A DNA stretch of 64,000 nucleotides from assembly GCA_013995675.1 (NCBI GenBank), contig VWRR01000016.1:186001-250000 (forward strand). Reading direction: 5' to 3'. Shown here one piece after another: positions 55,313-64,000 of this stretch (within the stretch, counting starts at the first letter, position 1; the number at the start of each line of letters is the position of its first letter). The notes under the pieces are model-generated. The model was not told where the DNA came from. It searched no databases and was given only the letters and a program-made list of their open reading frames with translations. Position numbers and translations under genes: made by a program. The DNA is from Cyanidiococcus yangmingshanensis. Its lineage: Eukaryota > Rhodophyta > Bangiophyceae > Cyanidiales > Cyanidiaceae.

Positions 55313-55895
55313 TGTCTCCGAAGGCACCAACGGTTACGCGGCTGTTGGGGCGAACACCAGCGTTCTCGAGGACGCGCTCGTGCCGAAACCGGTGCCACAA
55401 CGAAACCGCTCATGCGGTCTCAATGTCCGAAGTGATTTGGCCCCAAGCCAAGTCCCTACAATCGTAACTCAACAAGATGCCTGGTTCACTCGTCCGCACT
55501 TGTCTGGAAAAGACAAAACGCTCCAGTGGTACGCTGAGTCGTGGTTGCGAAGCAGAACAACGGCTCATCCGCTCGACCAGGAGACGATCAGGGCGATTCA
55601 TGAGAGGCTGCAGGGCGCTTTTGGAGACAGAGCCGATCCCAAGCGATTCAAACACCTGATGGAGTCAATGGCAGAATCGTTTACGTGGAGCTGCGAAAGC
55701 CAAAGACGTGATTATGTTATCGCATTGGATGGAGTGATTCGATCCAGAAGGAGCGCATGTCCGAATGTATGTTTCGGCGCTCTTCGCTTTGATCACAAGA
55801 GTGGAGGAAACCGTGCGACCGGTTCTGCTATGCAGCATTCACCGGATAGCGTCGAGAACCCTCCGATGATTTCACGACGCTTTTTGGTCTGCTGA
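55313..55895 (+). CDS. Uncharacterised protein, possibly mitochondrial
   Basis: A frame open to 55895 contains protein-like helices (DKTLQWYAESWLRSR, then TIRAIHERLQGAFGD and RFKHLMESMAESFTW) but has no ATG upstream of its conserved-looking part. A different frame with an ATG at 55313 begins MSPKAPTVTRLLGRTPAFSR, basic and Ser/Thr-rich like a mitochondrial presequence, and stays open to about 55466. The two could be one gene with a single frame change near 55440-55470. The C-terminal 60 residues are Arg/Ser-rich. No family is recognised. It is divergent from the DEAD-box helicase. Confidence 0.4.
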
Positions 55896-56429
55896 AACTG
55901 CAGCTCTGTTTCGTTTTTCGTGACAACTCATGTCGGCCGTGATTGCTTGCGATTCTCGGATAGTAGCTAACAAAAATGCTTTCATTTTTGCTCATCGTGC
56001 TCGCAGTTTCGTGGCTAGTCGGCAAAGGGCGACCATAAGAACCTAGATGGCATCAGCACCATTCATTTTGGTCTCTGCGGCTGCTGAGCAAGCCAACATG
56101 GGATCATCGAAGCGTCACCACCACGGCTTACAAGTCACTTGGCAGGAATGCAGCCGATTCACAGAACCATTATTGTAGCAAGGTCATGATGCGAAATCTG
56201 CTCGTTAGACCATGTTCGAGTGCAAACTGAGCCCCAGAGATGCACTCCCTGCCAACCTGCATACGCCTGGGTTCAGTTTGACGCGCAATCTGCATCCTTG
56301 TTGTTGATCTTGTTGTTTGTTGCGAGATCGGAACTCAGCCTTGGATCGGTTATCGATCACTCCTTCGACGCATGGTATGGCCTCTTCTGTAGCGGCGTTT
56401 CCGGGCGAACGTCGAGGGGCATCCTTTCA
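55896..56429. other. Convergent spacer
   Basis: The spacer lies between the unknown plus gene and PdxT (-). ORF 56220-56579 on plus enters PdxT antisense and is not supported. I see no feature. Confidence 0.45.
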
Positions 56430-57098
56430 TCAGCACAAAAGACGACGCTCGGGAACCAGGTATTGCTTGACAATTTCCACAAAGCGTTGATGAACACGTG
56501 CATCTCCCGTGAGCTCTGGATGAAATGTACAAGCGAGCATATTCCCTTCTTGCACAACAATCGGACTGTTCCGAAATGATGCAAGGACCTGGACCCGTGA
56601 CGTGTCCAGGATCTCGGTGATAACAGGCGCCCGAATCAACACTGCTCGCAGTGGTTCCGTTCCGAAAGCTCGTTCATTCTGCACATGGCATTCGAAAGAT
56701 TCAATCTGCGGACCGTAGGCGTTCCGTTCAACTTCGATATCGAGACAGCCCACTCGTGGTTGATCGTCGTAGTTCTTGATCCGACGGGCAAGAAGAATGC
56801 AGCCTGCGCAAGTGCCAAGCACAGGAAGATAGAACGGCGCCTCCACTGCAGCGCGAATAACGTCAAGCATGTCCAGTTCTCGGAGCAGTTTTCCTATAGT
56901 AGTGCTTTCGCCGCCGGGAATCACCAGGCCGTCAACAAGGATCAAGCCGTGCTCATCCACAAAGTGTCGACGCTGACGAATCCCTTTAACGGCAAGGCCG
57001 CACTTTTCAAGCATTCGTTCGTGCTCAAAAAAGTCCCCTTGAAGCTCCAGAACACCTATCGTTAGTTTCCTCGAAGCGGTCTGGCCTGTCGGTTCCAT
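56430..57098 (-). CDS. PDX2: Pyridoxal 5'-phosphate synthase glutaminase subunit (PdxT/PDX2)
   Basis: The 222-residue class I glutamine amidotransferase splits glutamine and channels ammonia to PDX1, which builds vitamin B6 (PLP). Features are GVLELQGDFFEHERML, PGGESTTIGKL (about residues 61-71), the nucleophile in LGTCAGCILLA (Cys about 97), and the His-Glu pair in FHPELT near residue 195. All three catalytic residues are present. The length equals plant and fungal PDX2 (about 220-250), with no leader, so a cytosolic location is likely. The frame is continuous and the ATG at 57098 is clear. PDX1 is not in the window. Confidence 0.97.
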   Translation of the reverse strand: MEPTGQTASRKLTIGVLELQGDFFEHERMLEKCGLAVKGIRQRRHFVDEHGLILVDGLVIPGGESTTIGKLLRELDMLDVIRAAVEAPFYLPVLGTCAGCILLARRIKNYDDQPRVGCLDIEVERNAYGPQIESFECHVQNERAFGTEPLRAVLIRAPVITEILDTSRVQVLASFRNSPIVVQEGNMLACTFHPELTGDARVHQRFVEIVKQYLVPERRLLC

Positions 57099-57113
57099 GA
57101 CGGGTCTGCGCGT

Positions 57114-57821
57114 CTAGAGACTCGCTTCGCTTCTCCTAGCGCGCAAACGGCTATGAAGGCAACTTAGTACGGGACCACCAGTCTGTTCCTCTCCGTGACC
57201 GAGTGAAAGATTCAGAGTTTCCGCCCAGAAGTCATGTGTCCACGAAAGACCAACTTGGAAGCGCAATCGAAAACGATATCTGTTCAGACTGCAGCCGCGG
57301 GTCATCGAGTGGTGTCGAACAAATTTTATGTCAAGTGCTCCTGGTCGCTGGGTTATGTGCTCGATCCAAGCGTAGACTTGAAGTCGCATTCATGGTATCC
57401 GTGGAACATACAAAAGTGGGCGAGACATACCGCAAGAGTATGACTCTGGCCACTTGAAGTCGTTGATGCTCACCGGACTGCTCTGCTCAGTCGATGATAC
57501 GCCGGGCAAAAGGTAATCGCGCAGAATCCCGAAGAAAGGAAGCATCATCCTCAACAGCTCTATGGAATATAAAGACTGCACATTGCTGTCCCGTGGAAGC
57601 TTTGTTTTATTTCTTGACAATACTTGGGATTTGGGAGCGACCACCGCAGATGAAATGACGCTCTCCAGATTTCTATCATCAGCCTTAGCCGGAGATGCCG
57701 AAAGCAGAATTGATTGGATGAACGGTGCCTCTCTGCAATTCCGGAGAGATGCCCCTTCATCTTCAGCATGATTTGAGGCATTCACAACGAGTCGTGTACA
57801 GCTCGCGACCAACGAGGCCAA
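57114..57821 (-). CDS. Possible gene in two frames, unknown product
   Basis: Minus frames at 57390-57821 (with LLRMMLPFFGILRDYLLPG and FKWPESYSCGMSRPLLYVP) and 57114-57389 (with LRFQVGLSWTHDFWAETLNL) look partly protein-like. An ATG at 57781 in a third frame begins MPQIMLKMKGHLSG. Together they could be one small gene with frame changes or introns, ending 16 bases before the PdxT start. Plus-strand ORFs here are equally long. No family is recognised. Confidence 0.25.
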
Positions 57822-58243
57822 AACATACTAGTGGAGGCTGCAGAGACGTCTTATATTCCGTTTATATCTTTGCAATACCGTGATCTAGAGCTTTGACTCA
57901 GCGGGAAAACTGGAAGACGTAGACGACAGTTCTCTGCCAGAAGAAGCCACGGCATATGAACGTACTTCGAGTCTAAACAATCTCGATGTTTCTCAAGGAG
58001 CTCCGTCTCGTAGCCTCGGAACTTGGAGAGATATCACGTGCCCACACCTCATGGAGATAGGAAAATGCTCTCGGATTTGATTCGAGATATATTGACGACT
58101 AGGATTCGGTCTCCTCAACAGACTAGCTGCGAATCGACGAGAACTTCCTCTCCGCAAGCGCTTGAAACGAACTCGGAACGCTCATACATCCCGTACCGAG
58201 TCGAACGCAACAACATCGAGCGACGTGTGTTTGCGTTTGTGAA
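57822..58243. other. Intergenic region
   Basis: A short plus frame at 58023-58250 reads polar and Ser/Thr-rich. It might be the beginning of the disordered N-terminal region of the SENP-type protease gene further right. Otherwise I see nothing. Confidence 0.3.
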
Positions 58244-58816
58244 ATGTTGAAGAACACACCTCGAGTCGCTCTTCCAAGTATCGCCTGGATATGTACGGAC
58301 TTTGAGGGTAGTGCTCTTGCAGGATCTCTGGAAGAGACTGTGCTTATGGTGCCATCACTGTCTCAGGACGACGCCGACAGCGCCTGTACCATTCGAGGAG
58401 AAACAGGAACGGCTCGGGACCAGCCTCTTCGGTCGACGCTACGCGTATCCTTTCGGTCAAGAAACCAAGGTAGCAAGCGTTCTCAATCAGAGGAGGTCTT
58501 TGTTGGCGGCTTGAGGACGGATTCGTCCTGTGCATTGGCGGACCACGTGAGGTCACGAACAGTTGTAGGAGAGCGACTGAGCGCCCAAGCGGAGCGACTC
58601 CGCTCAGGCTTGCCCCGGCGTGCTCTCATGCGGGACCGCGACGGCAATCCTGGACAGACTCTGTCAATGATGTGTGAGGAACTGGGCAGTCATAGGGATG
58701 CTCTGGCGAATTCGGGGTCTTCAGCGTCACGAAACCGTGCGAAACCGGCGAAAGCTGAAGTGGTCTCCTGTGCACAGCTTTCGAACGATGATTCAGAGCC
58801 TCCCAGAGACACGTAG
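58244..58816 (+). CDS. Disordered ORF upstream of SUMO protease, possibly its N-terminal part
   Basis: The 190-codon frame from an ATG is Ser/Arg/Asp-rich with no predicted fold (for example SFRSRNQGSKRSQSEEVFVG). SENP/Ulp1 proteases usually have long disordered N-termini, and this frame precedes the protease on the same strand by under 200 bases in a different frame. It could be its N-terminal region after frame changes or an intron, a separate gene, or chance. Confidence 0.3.
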   Translation: MLKNTPRVALPSIAWICTDFEGSALAGSLEETVLMVPSLSQDDADSACTIRGETGTARDQPLRSTLRVSFRSRNQGSKRSQSEEVFVGGLRTDSSCALADHVRSRTVVGERLSAQAERLRSGLPRRALMRDRDGNPGQTLSMMCEELGSHRDALANSGSSASRNRAKPAKAEVVSCAQLSNDDSEPPRDT

Positions 58817-58994
58817 AGATAGACGCGCGTTGCCTCGATGCTGGTATCGCTGACGTAGCGGTCGAGACATCGCCAAAAGTAAGGCAATCTCTGAGTGCAG
58901 GAATGACGCGCTTCCCGGTTGGCATTGGGAGCGTCCCCTAAGACGATCCATACCAACGGCCTGGACACGTCTTCGTACATCTCAAGACCGTATC

Positions 58995-60273
58995 ATGGAC
59001 GCTGGATTTGACAGCACCGCAGAGGATCACGATTCTGCGGTTTCGTCTATGTCCCGGCTGCCGATGAACGTGGAAAATTCAGCCGAAACCTCTCAGACCG
59101 TAGAGCGACGTTCGCAGCGCCTGCAATCCGCAGCTGAAAGCGACCAGTGGGGCACAGACTGTACTCTTTCGCTTCCCCGAGCAAAGCACCGGTGCTGTAA
59201 CCATCACGCTGAATGATTTATGCCTCCTCCAGCCTGGCGGTTATCTGAATGATAACGTGATTGATTTCTGGCTGAAATTTCTGGAACGATATCGCATCCC
59301 TTGTCAGCAGATGACGCGGTTACAGTTCATGTCCACATTTTTTTACAAAAAGATCACGAGTGTACCGCAGAGATCGCGTGGAGATACCATCTCAACCGAT
59401 GAGCTCTTCGAGTCAATCGCGAAACGCTGGCTCATTGCTCGAGGTGTCGATTTGTTCACCAAAAAGATGGTATTCGTTCCGGTGCATCATGAATTTCACT
59501 GGTCAGTAGCTGTGCTCTGCAACTTAGACGCTTTCTTACACGGCTGGTCGACAGGTTCAGACCCTGAGTCGAAGCAACGACCTTGTATACTCTACTTGGA
59601 CTCGGTGCGTCCAGCCAGCCCTGGCGGCATGACCAAAGCATTGCGAAGTTTCCTCGCAGTCTATGCTCGGGCGCGACAGACGGCTCTGTTTTCGCCGGGA
59701 CACTGCCGCCCCTCGAGGCGCGGAGCCGCCTCATCCTCGACGATGCATCTGGCTGCAGTCCTGAATCCTCCGCAACCTGAGTCGACAGAATCAGCGTTCA
59801 TGCCTTTGGCTCAGGAGTGTCGCCAAGATGAAATGGAGGATTCGACTGTCGCTACCGATGTCATCGACGTCATTTGTGGTGATTCGAATAGCACTCCGCT
59901 GATGACAAGAAAGCACGCTTTTCATGCAGAGCTGGACGAGACAAGCGATGTATTACCTCAAACAACAGGCCTGGTCTTCGATGGCGATAGCCTGCCACTG
60001 CTGAAACCCAAAGTACCCCTTCAGGAAAACAGCATGGACTGTGGTATCTATACACTTATGTACGTAGAATATCTGGCAACCAAGTGGCCGGAATCTTATC
60101 AACTCGATCGCTTGAATCAACGTACAAGCGAGCTCTTTGGAACGAGCGATGTGGACGCTTATCGAATGGAGATAGAGCGGGTCGTGCGCTGCCTAGCTCA
60201 TTCGCAGGGCATTGAAAACTTGCCGGAATCCGTCTGTTACGACATCGATGCAGCAGATATGGAAGACGCTTGA
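58995..60273 (+). CDS. SENP/Ulp1-type SUMO-specific cysteine protease
   Basis: The C48-family peptidase matures SUMO and removes it from targets. The catalytic domain starts with TITLNDLCLLQPGGYLNDNV and IDFWLKFLERY, and has the catalytic His in HHEFHWSVAVL, Asp in ILYLDSVRP, and Gln plus Cys in PLQENSMDCGIYTLMYVEY. Between Asp and Cys lies an insertion of about 120 polar residues (TESAFMPLAQE and more). That insertion is typical of the SENP6/SENP7 subgroup, which trims poly-SUMO chains. The main frame starts only at 59190-59257 without a good ATG. The preceding frame from the ATG at 58995 is acidic and Ser-rich, and joins if one base is removed near 59145-59170 (beside GGGG). The stop is at 60273. 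The C-terminus follows the domain closely. Confidence 0.92.
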
Positions 60274-60696
60274 AGCACAATTTCTGTAAGTGTACCGTAT
60301 TGGCTGTGGTACTGGCGACTAGATCAGCACCCGTCACTAGGGACAAGGTTGGCGTCGCAGCGACTCCTCAGAAGAGCGACGGAACCCAGGAAACCGTACA
60401 TATTAGACGCAGGGACCTCGATGGCTTCCCCAAGAGACTCTGACACTTTTGTAAACGGCATTATATTCTGCATATTTCCACTTGGCTTTGGAAATCGGAA
60501 AACGTGTCGCTGGGGTGAAGCGCATTCATCCATACTCACAGTTTCGGTTCTGCAGCATCGCGGGTGCAACGTAGCAAATAGACTGGTTTTTTGGTTGGTT
60601 GGTTGATAGGCTGGTCGGTTGGTTGCTCTGCTCGAACCGTTGACTCGGAAACAGTTGGCAACGCGCTTCGTGTCTGCTGACCAAATCTATCTCGCT
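60274..60696. other. Intergenic region
   Basis: The region contains the TTGG-rich tract at 60591-60625 and the presumed promoter or first exon of the profilin-like gene. Short ORFs at 60324-60606 on both strands are not supported. Confidence 0.35.
60591..60625. repeat. TTGG microsatellite tract
   Basis: Nearly four perfect TTGG units at 60591-60605 are followed by a related GGTCGGTTGGTTG stretch to 60625. It lies 70 bases before the likely start of the next plus-strand gene. Confidence 0.7.
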
Positions 60697-61203
60697 ATGG
60701 AAATAGGTGCAGAGCTCCAAAGTCGGTCGGCAACATGGCTGAGACGGGTCCAAACGAATGCTGCCATAACTGGGGCTGGAGTCTGGCTTCGTCCACCAAG
60801 TCAGAGCTCTGTCAAAAGCGCTGGAGACAGCGAGAGCCGTTTGACGCTCAAGCAGTGTACGCTGGCTCAACGGAGGCTGATTGAAGTGACTGATGAACAG
60901 GTTTGGGCTCTGTTCGACCGATTCGCTCGTGGTACCGACCGTGCTGACGTCGTACGACGACTGAACGAACCGATCCGTATCGGCGACAGTGAGTTCTTCT
61001 GTTGGCGTGTTGCAGAGCGTTCGATCTATGCATGCGACTTGAATGAAACACTGCAGTCCTGCCAGCTTTCGTCGAAGGGTTTTGTGCTTTACTTCAAGCC
61101 AGAGCCGCTGCTCGTGCTGGCGCTAACTTTAACACCGTCTGAACTGGATAGGAACGAGTTGGCGAGTTGGATTGATGGCGTCACACTGGAAGTTTTTCGA
61201 TAA
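60697..61203 (+). CDS. Small protein, possibly profilin-like
   Basis: The 168-residue frame starts at the ATG at 60697 and is open back to 60619. The order of features faintly resembles profilin. An AAITGAGVWLRP strand is like the AAIxGxDGxVWA of profilin, then a helix with DEQVWALFDRFAR, then strands EFFCWRVAERSIYAC and KGFVLYFKPEPLLVLALTL, and a final amphipathic helix DRNELASWIDGVTLEVF. Profilin binds actin monomers. The usual N-terminal W..Y helix is missing and could be in an upstream exon, and a 30-residue polar insertion follows the first strand. It may instead be an unrelated small alpha/beta protein. The frame is continuous. Confidence 0.33.
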   Translation: MEIGAELQSRSATWLRRVQTNAAITGAGVWLRPPSQSSVKSAGDSESRLTLKQCTLAQRRLIEVTDEQVWALFDRFARGTDRADVVRRLNEPIRIGDSEFFCWRVAERSIYACDLNETLQSCQLSSKGFVLYFKPEPLLVLALTLTPSELDRNELASWIDGVTLEVFR

Positions 61204-61660
61204 CTACCGCGAACCATGATCTGTGGCTTTGCAGAATGATAGAGCAGTCCGCTCTCGATCCATATATAGCGGGCAAGTACCCGGTGCCTCTCCTAATGCT
61301 ACGTCGTTTCCGTGCGTCAGCCTAAGAGATATCCCCATAAAGCATAGGCCACTCATCCTACAAATGCCTACAGAAAGCTATTAAGGATGCAGACGTTTGA
61401 AGTATACGCGATCGGCGATCTCCTTTGAGACCGTTGTTTACGGATCTAGAGCAGCGGCAGCTTTAGGTCAAAGAATAGGATCGACGTCTCTTTTCAGGTT
61501 CACGGATTGAGTCTTCTGAGACCAGAGACGAAGGACCAAGTGCAAGGCATGGTGTCGTGAGATGCACTCAAGCGACCGTCACTCCTTCGAAGGCTGGCGA
61601 GGGTGGGGTTTTTCGGGACCACCCAAATAGGTTTGAAGGAGCAGATGTTCGCAACGTAAC
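61204..61660. other. Intergenic region
   Basis: I see nothing recognisable. A minus ORF at 61500-61874 overlaps the next candidate and is judged its mirror. Confidence 0.4.
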
Positions 61661-62092
61661 ATGGAGGCAATAGGACAGAGGGCAAGCCCAGCTCAGCAAC
61701 GCGGTCGTTCATTCGAAGCCAAACTTTCCAAACCAGGAGATCAGGTAAGGTTACGCGGAAAATGGCCAAGCATAACCTTAGTGACCATTTGGAGAGGGTT
61801 TTCATCGCGGCCCAGGCATCGGAAGACACTGTTCCGGTTTCGAGGGTGCGCCCCGGTGACCAACGAGTCTGCAACGCTTTTCATGGAAAATGAGCGCCTG
61901 CTACACTCGGGGGCTGCGTTGATTGTCGACTGTGCACGAGGCTCGCCATTTCCTCGATGGCATGCTTCTTGCGACCCGTCGTTATTTCTCACTGATATGA
62001 CAGGCTGCGGCCTCCCCTCTCCTAGACACAGTCAGCGAGAATCCATCGGCATGAAGGGGCAACGTGCCTCGAATTGGCGATTTCGAGCGTGA
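61661..62092 (+). CDS. Possible small gene with a canonical donor site, unknown product
   Basis: An ATG at 61661 opens a 143-codon frame starting MEAIGQRASPAQQRGRSFEA. At about 61744 a GTAAGG donor-like site follows GATCAG, and a second frame then reads AKHNLSDHLERVFIAAQASE, which looks protein-like. The two together suggest a small gene with one short intron. No family is recognised and it ends close to the BASS transporter stop on the other strand. Confidence 0.3.
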   Translation: MEAIGQRASPAQQRGRSFEAKLSKPGDQVRLRGKWPSITLVTIWRGFSSRPRHRKTLFRFRGCAPVTNESATLFMENERLLHSGAALIVDCARGSPFPRWHASCDPSLFLTDMTGCGLPSPRHSQRESIGMKGQRASNWRFRA

Positions 62093-62096
62093 CTTG

Positions 62097-63068
62097 TTAT
62101 TTACGCTGCTGCTCGCCTTGTTGAGCATCTCTCCAGCGCCAGAATCCTGCGGCAAGGCTGCCCAAGACGGAGTGCATCGAAGCAGATATTGCTGCCGGAA
62201 CAGCTACTCGCGGATCCGCAAAATGAGCATGCGCAAGTGCTGCACCGAGGCCCGAATTTTGCATACAGACTTCAATGGCAACAGCCCGGTTCACATTCTT
62301 GTCGCGATACCGCAGCCTGGACACCAAATATCCTAGAATCAGGCCAAAACCATGCAAAAGCAAGAGCGCAAGGAACAGTCGGAGGCCGCCAGCTTTGATT
62401 TCCTGCACGCTTCCCGAAATAATCGAGGCATTGATGAGAACCACGCCAATGACAGATACTAATGGGAGCCAGGGCAAGAGCCGCACAATCACCGCTCGGG
62501 CCCGAGGAATCGAATTCAGAAACATGCCGATGGCCAATGGAAGGAACACCACCTGCAGCATCGAGAGGAGCATACCGACCGCATTCACAGGCATGATTGC
62601 GCCCGCCATCAACTTCATGAGTAGCGGAGTCAGCAAAACAGCGGTCTGTGTGGTTGTTGCCGTCATTAGGACGCTGAGCGCCACGTTCGCCCCGGCCAAG
62701 TAGCAAACCAGATTCGAGGCCGTGCCCCCCGGGCATGAGGAGACAAGCAGAACGCCTACCGCGTATGCTGGTGGCAGACCAAAGTTACGCGATATCCAGA
62801 AACCAAGCAAAGGCATAATACTGTACTGGGCGAGTGCGCCCCAGAGGACCATATCTGGTTTCCGAAGGATCGCCACGAAATCCTCCATCGACAGCGTTAA
62901 ACCCATGGCGAGCATGATTATCGATAGCGTGGGCGAGATATACTCACGCCTGAAGAACGTAAACACACTTGGGCTAGTCGCGGCTAGCAGGGAGCCTAGA
63001 AGCACATACACCGGGAAGAGGTTCGTAGCGAACTCGACGAGATGATAGCTCTTTGGCGCCAGCGACAT
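62097..63068 (-). CDS. BASS-family (bile acid:Na+ symporter) transporter
   Basis: The 323-residue product has about nine to ten hydrophobic helices. Family hallmarks are MLAMGLTLSMEDFVAILRKP, the conserved LLVSSCPGGTASNLVCYLAG crossing motif, and the second motif EVCMQNSGLGAALAHAHF. Bacterial-type BASS members in plants lie in the plastid envelope and move pyruvate, 2-keto acids or glucosinolate precursors with Na+; the substrate here cannot be told. From the ATG at 63068 there is no plastid leader; the frame is open upstream to about 63150 without an ATG, so a leader may come from a first exon. The frame is continuous to the stop at 62097. Confidence 0.94.
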   Translation of the reverse strand: MSLAPKSYHLVEFATNLFPVYVLLGSLLAATSPSVFTFFRREYISPTLSIIMLAMGLTLSMEDFVAILRKPDMVLWGALAQYSIMPLLGFWISRNFGLPPAYAVGVLLVSSCPGGTASNLVCYLAGANVALSVLMTATTTQTAVLLTPLLMKLMAGAIMPVNAVGMLLSMLQVVFLPLAIGMFLNSIPRARAVIVRLLPWLPLVSVIGVVLINASIISGSVQEIKAGGLRLFLALLLLHGFGLILGYLVSRLRYRDKNVNRAVAIEVCMQNSGLGAALAHAHFADPRVAVPAAISASMHSVLGSLAAGFWRWRDAQQGEQQRK

Positions 63069-63138
63069 GCTTGCTCTCTGATTCGTCCGGTTTCCTTCTC
63101 GTTTCAACCTGCTCTGACTCCCAGCCTGATTCTCGTAC

Positions 63139-64000
63139 TTGTTTCAGTACCTTCAGGAAGCATCCGCGCTTAAGGGAACGCCGCTTGTACACGAGTGGCC
63201 AGTTGCAGCAGTGCCCGGCACGCGCTCTCGGAGAGGCTACGGCTCGCGGCAGACATACAAACGCAACTCCTACATTGCGCTGCGAGATTCCTTCTCATCA
63301 TCCTATCCAGTTCAATTGTCTAAACCCAGCGGAGCTCATTCGCCGTGGGTGGGGGCACCAAACCAAACGTTCAAGGGTCACTTCTTGGTAAGGACAAGTG
63401 GCGGGTGCGACTCGTGGCCAACGCGTCTGGTGCCGGCCACCGCAGGACTTTGCCTGTCATTCTCGCTGCTGACGACGACGCTTCAAGCCCTGGTACTCGA
63501 TAAGCTCCGAATGCCGTGGACCAGTGCTGACTGGGACTGGAACGTAGTTACCGTACCGATAGGTGATGCGAGTAAGGTGGGCACACCTGCGTTCAGATAC
63601 CTATTTTACGGACGAGCGAAACGATTCGAGTTGATCGATGACAATATTCGGAGCTGTCTGGCGGCGGGCAAGGAGCCAAGCGCTCGAAAATCTCGAGAAC
63701 GTCACGACTCAATCAATCAAACAAGGAGCGCTCACCCGAATGCACTGGAGATGTCGCTAAGCGTCTCAGAGAAGGGATCGGATGTCGAGCACCTGCGTCT
63801 TCTTAGTTGTGTTTTTGAACTTGCCTCGGCAGGCCCGGAAAGAGGACCTCCTCCAAGCTTGTTCACCAGCAGGTACTGTTCAGTGGACTTTTATCGAACA
63901 CGAACGCAACCTCGGACTGCTCAATAGTCCAGAGAACATCATTGAGAGGCAAGCACAGTTCTGTCTTCGACCTTGTGCCTCGTTGACAGAAGCCGTCGTT
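63139..64000 (+). CDS. Unidentified gene, truncated by the right window edge
   Basis: A plus frame is open from 63139 to 63927 with coding-like parts (MPWTSADWDWNVVTVPIGDA, then AFRYLFYGRAKRFELID). A second frame from about 63872 to the window end also looks coding (VQWTFIEHERNLGLLNSPEN and onward), so the gene probably changes frame near 63850-63880, by an intron (CAGGTACTG lies there) or an indel. No ATG precedes the first frame; TTTCAG at about 63143-63148 looks like an intron acceptor. The start is therefore uncertain. No family is recognised. Confidence 0.45.

Overview
This is nuclear DNA of a small-genome photosynthetic eukaryote. The gene set is eukaryotic throughout: PEX2, AP-3 sigma, USE1 SNARE, USP7, REV7, SENP-type protease, VPS50. 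Several products carry plastid-type N-terminal leaders (HemB, a DUF1517 protein, a LON-domain protein). Genes are dense, lie on both strands and are nearly free of introns; base composition is near 50% GC by eye. This best fits a unicellular red alga of the cyanidiophyte type, but that is an inference from style and content, not from a marker gene. No tRNA, rRNA, CRISPR, insertion sequence, virus-like element or transposon was recognised.

Layout. 0-7 kb: a 49-bp tandem repeat, the DUF1517 thylakoid protein (-), a Vps51/COG1-like tethering subunit (+) and PEX2 (-). 7-16 kb: HemB (-), mitochondrial ribosomal mL49 (+), AP-3 sigma (-) divergent from an RHD3/SEY1-type GTPase (+), and a LON-domain protein (-). 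17-31 kb: an inositol-dehydrogenase-like oxidoreductase (-), a two-RRM protein (+), a fucosyltransferase-like protein (+) tail to tail with a type II GT-A glycosyltransferase (-), TsaE (-) and an ABC ATPase (-). 33-46 kb: USP7 (+), REV7 (-), a Na+/H+ antiporter (+), then thiolase and the multifunctional beta-oxidation enzyme (-), whose reading frames overlap. 47-64 kb: USE1 SNARE (+), a CCDC6-like coiled-coil protein (-) divergent from VPS50/syndetin (+), a DEAD-box helicase (-), PdxT (-), a SENP/Ulp1 protease (+), a weak profilin-like protein (+), a BASS transporter (-) and an unidentified gene running off the right edge.

Shared themes are membrane traffic (Vps51-like, VPS50, AP-3 sigma, USE1, RHD3-like), peroxisome and fatty-acid breakdown (PEX2, hydratase/dehydrogenase, thiolase), plastid and cofactor metabolism (HemB, PdxT, DUF1517, LON, BASS) and ubiquitin/SUMO removal (USP7, SENP).

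A dominant feature is that about eleven conserved genes change frame once or a few times by what looks like a single base, often beside a short homopolymer. This includes HemB, which should be indispensable to a chlorophyll-making cell. Most of these are probably sequence indels. In the RHD3-like gene two changes are better explained by introns of 50-60 bases. Start codons below are the first in-frame ATG unless stated.
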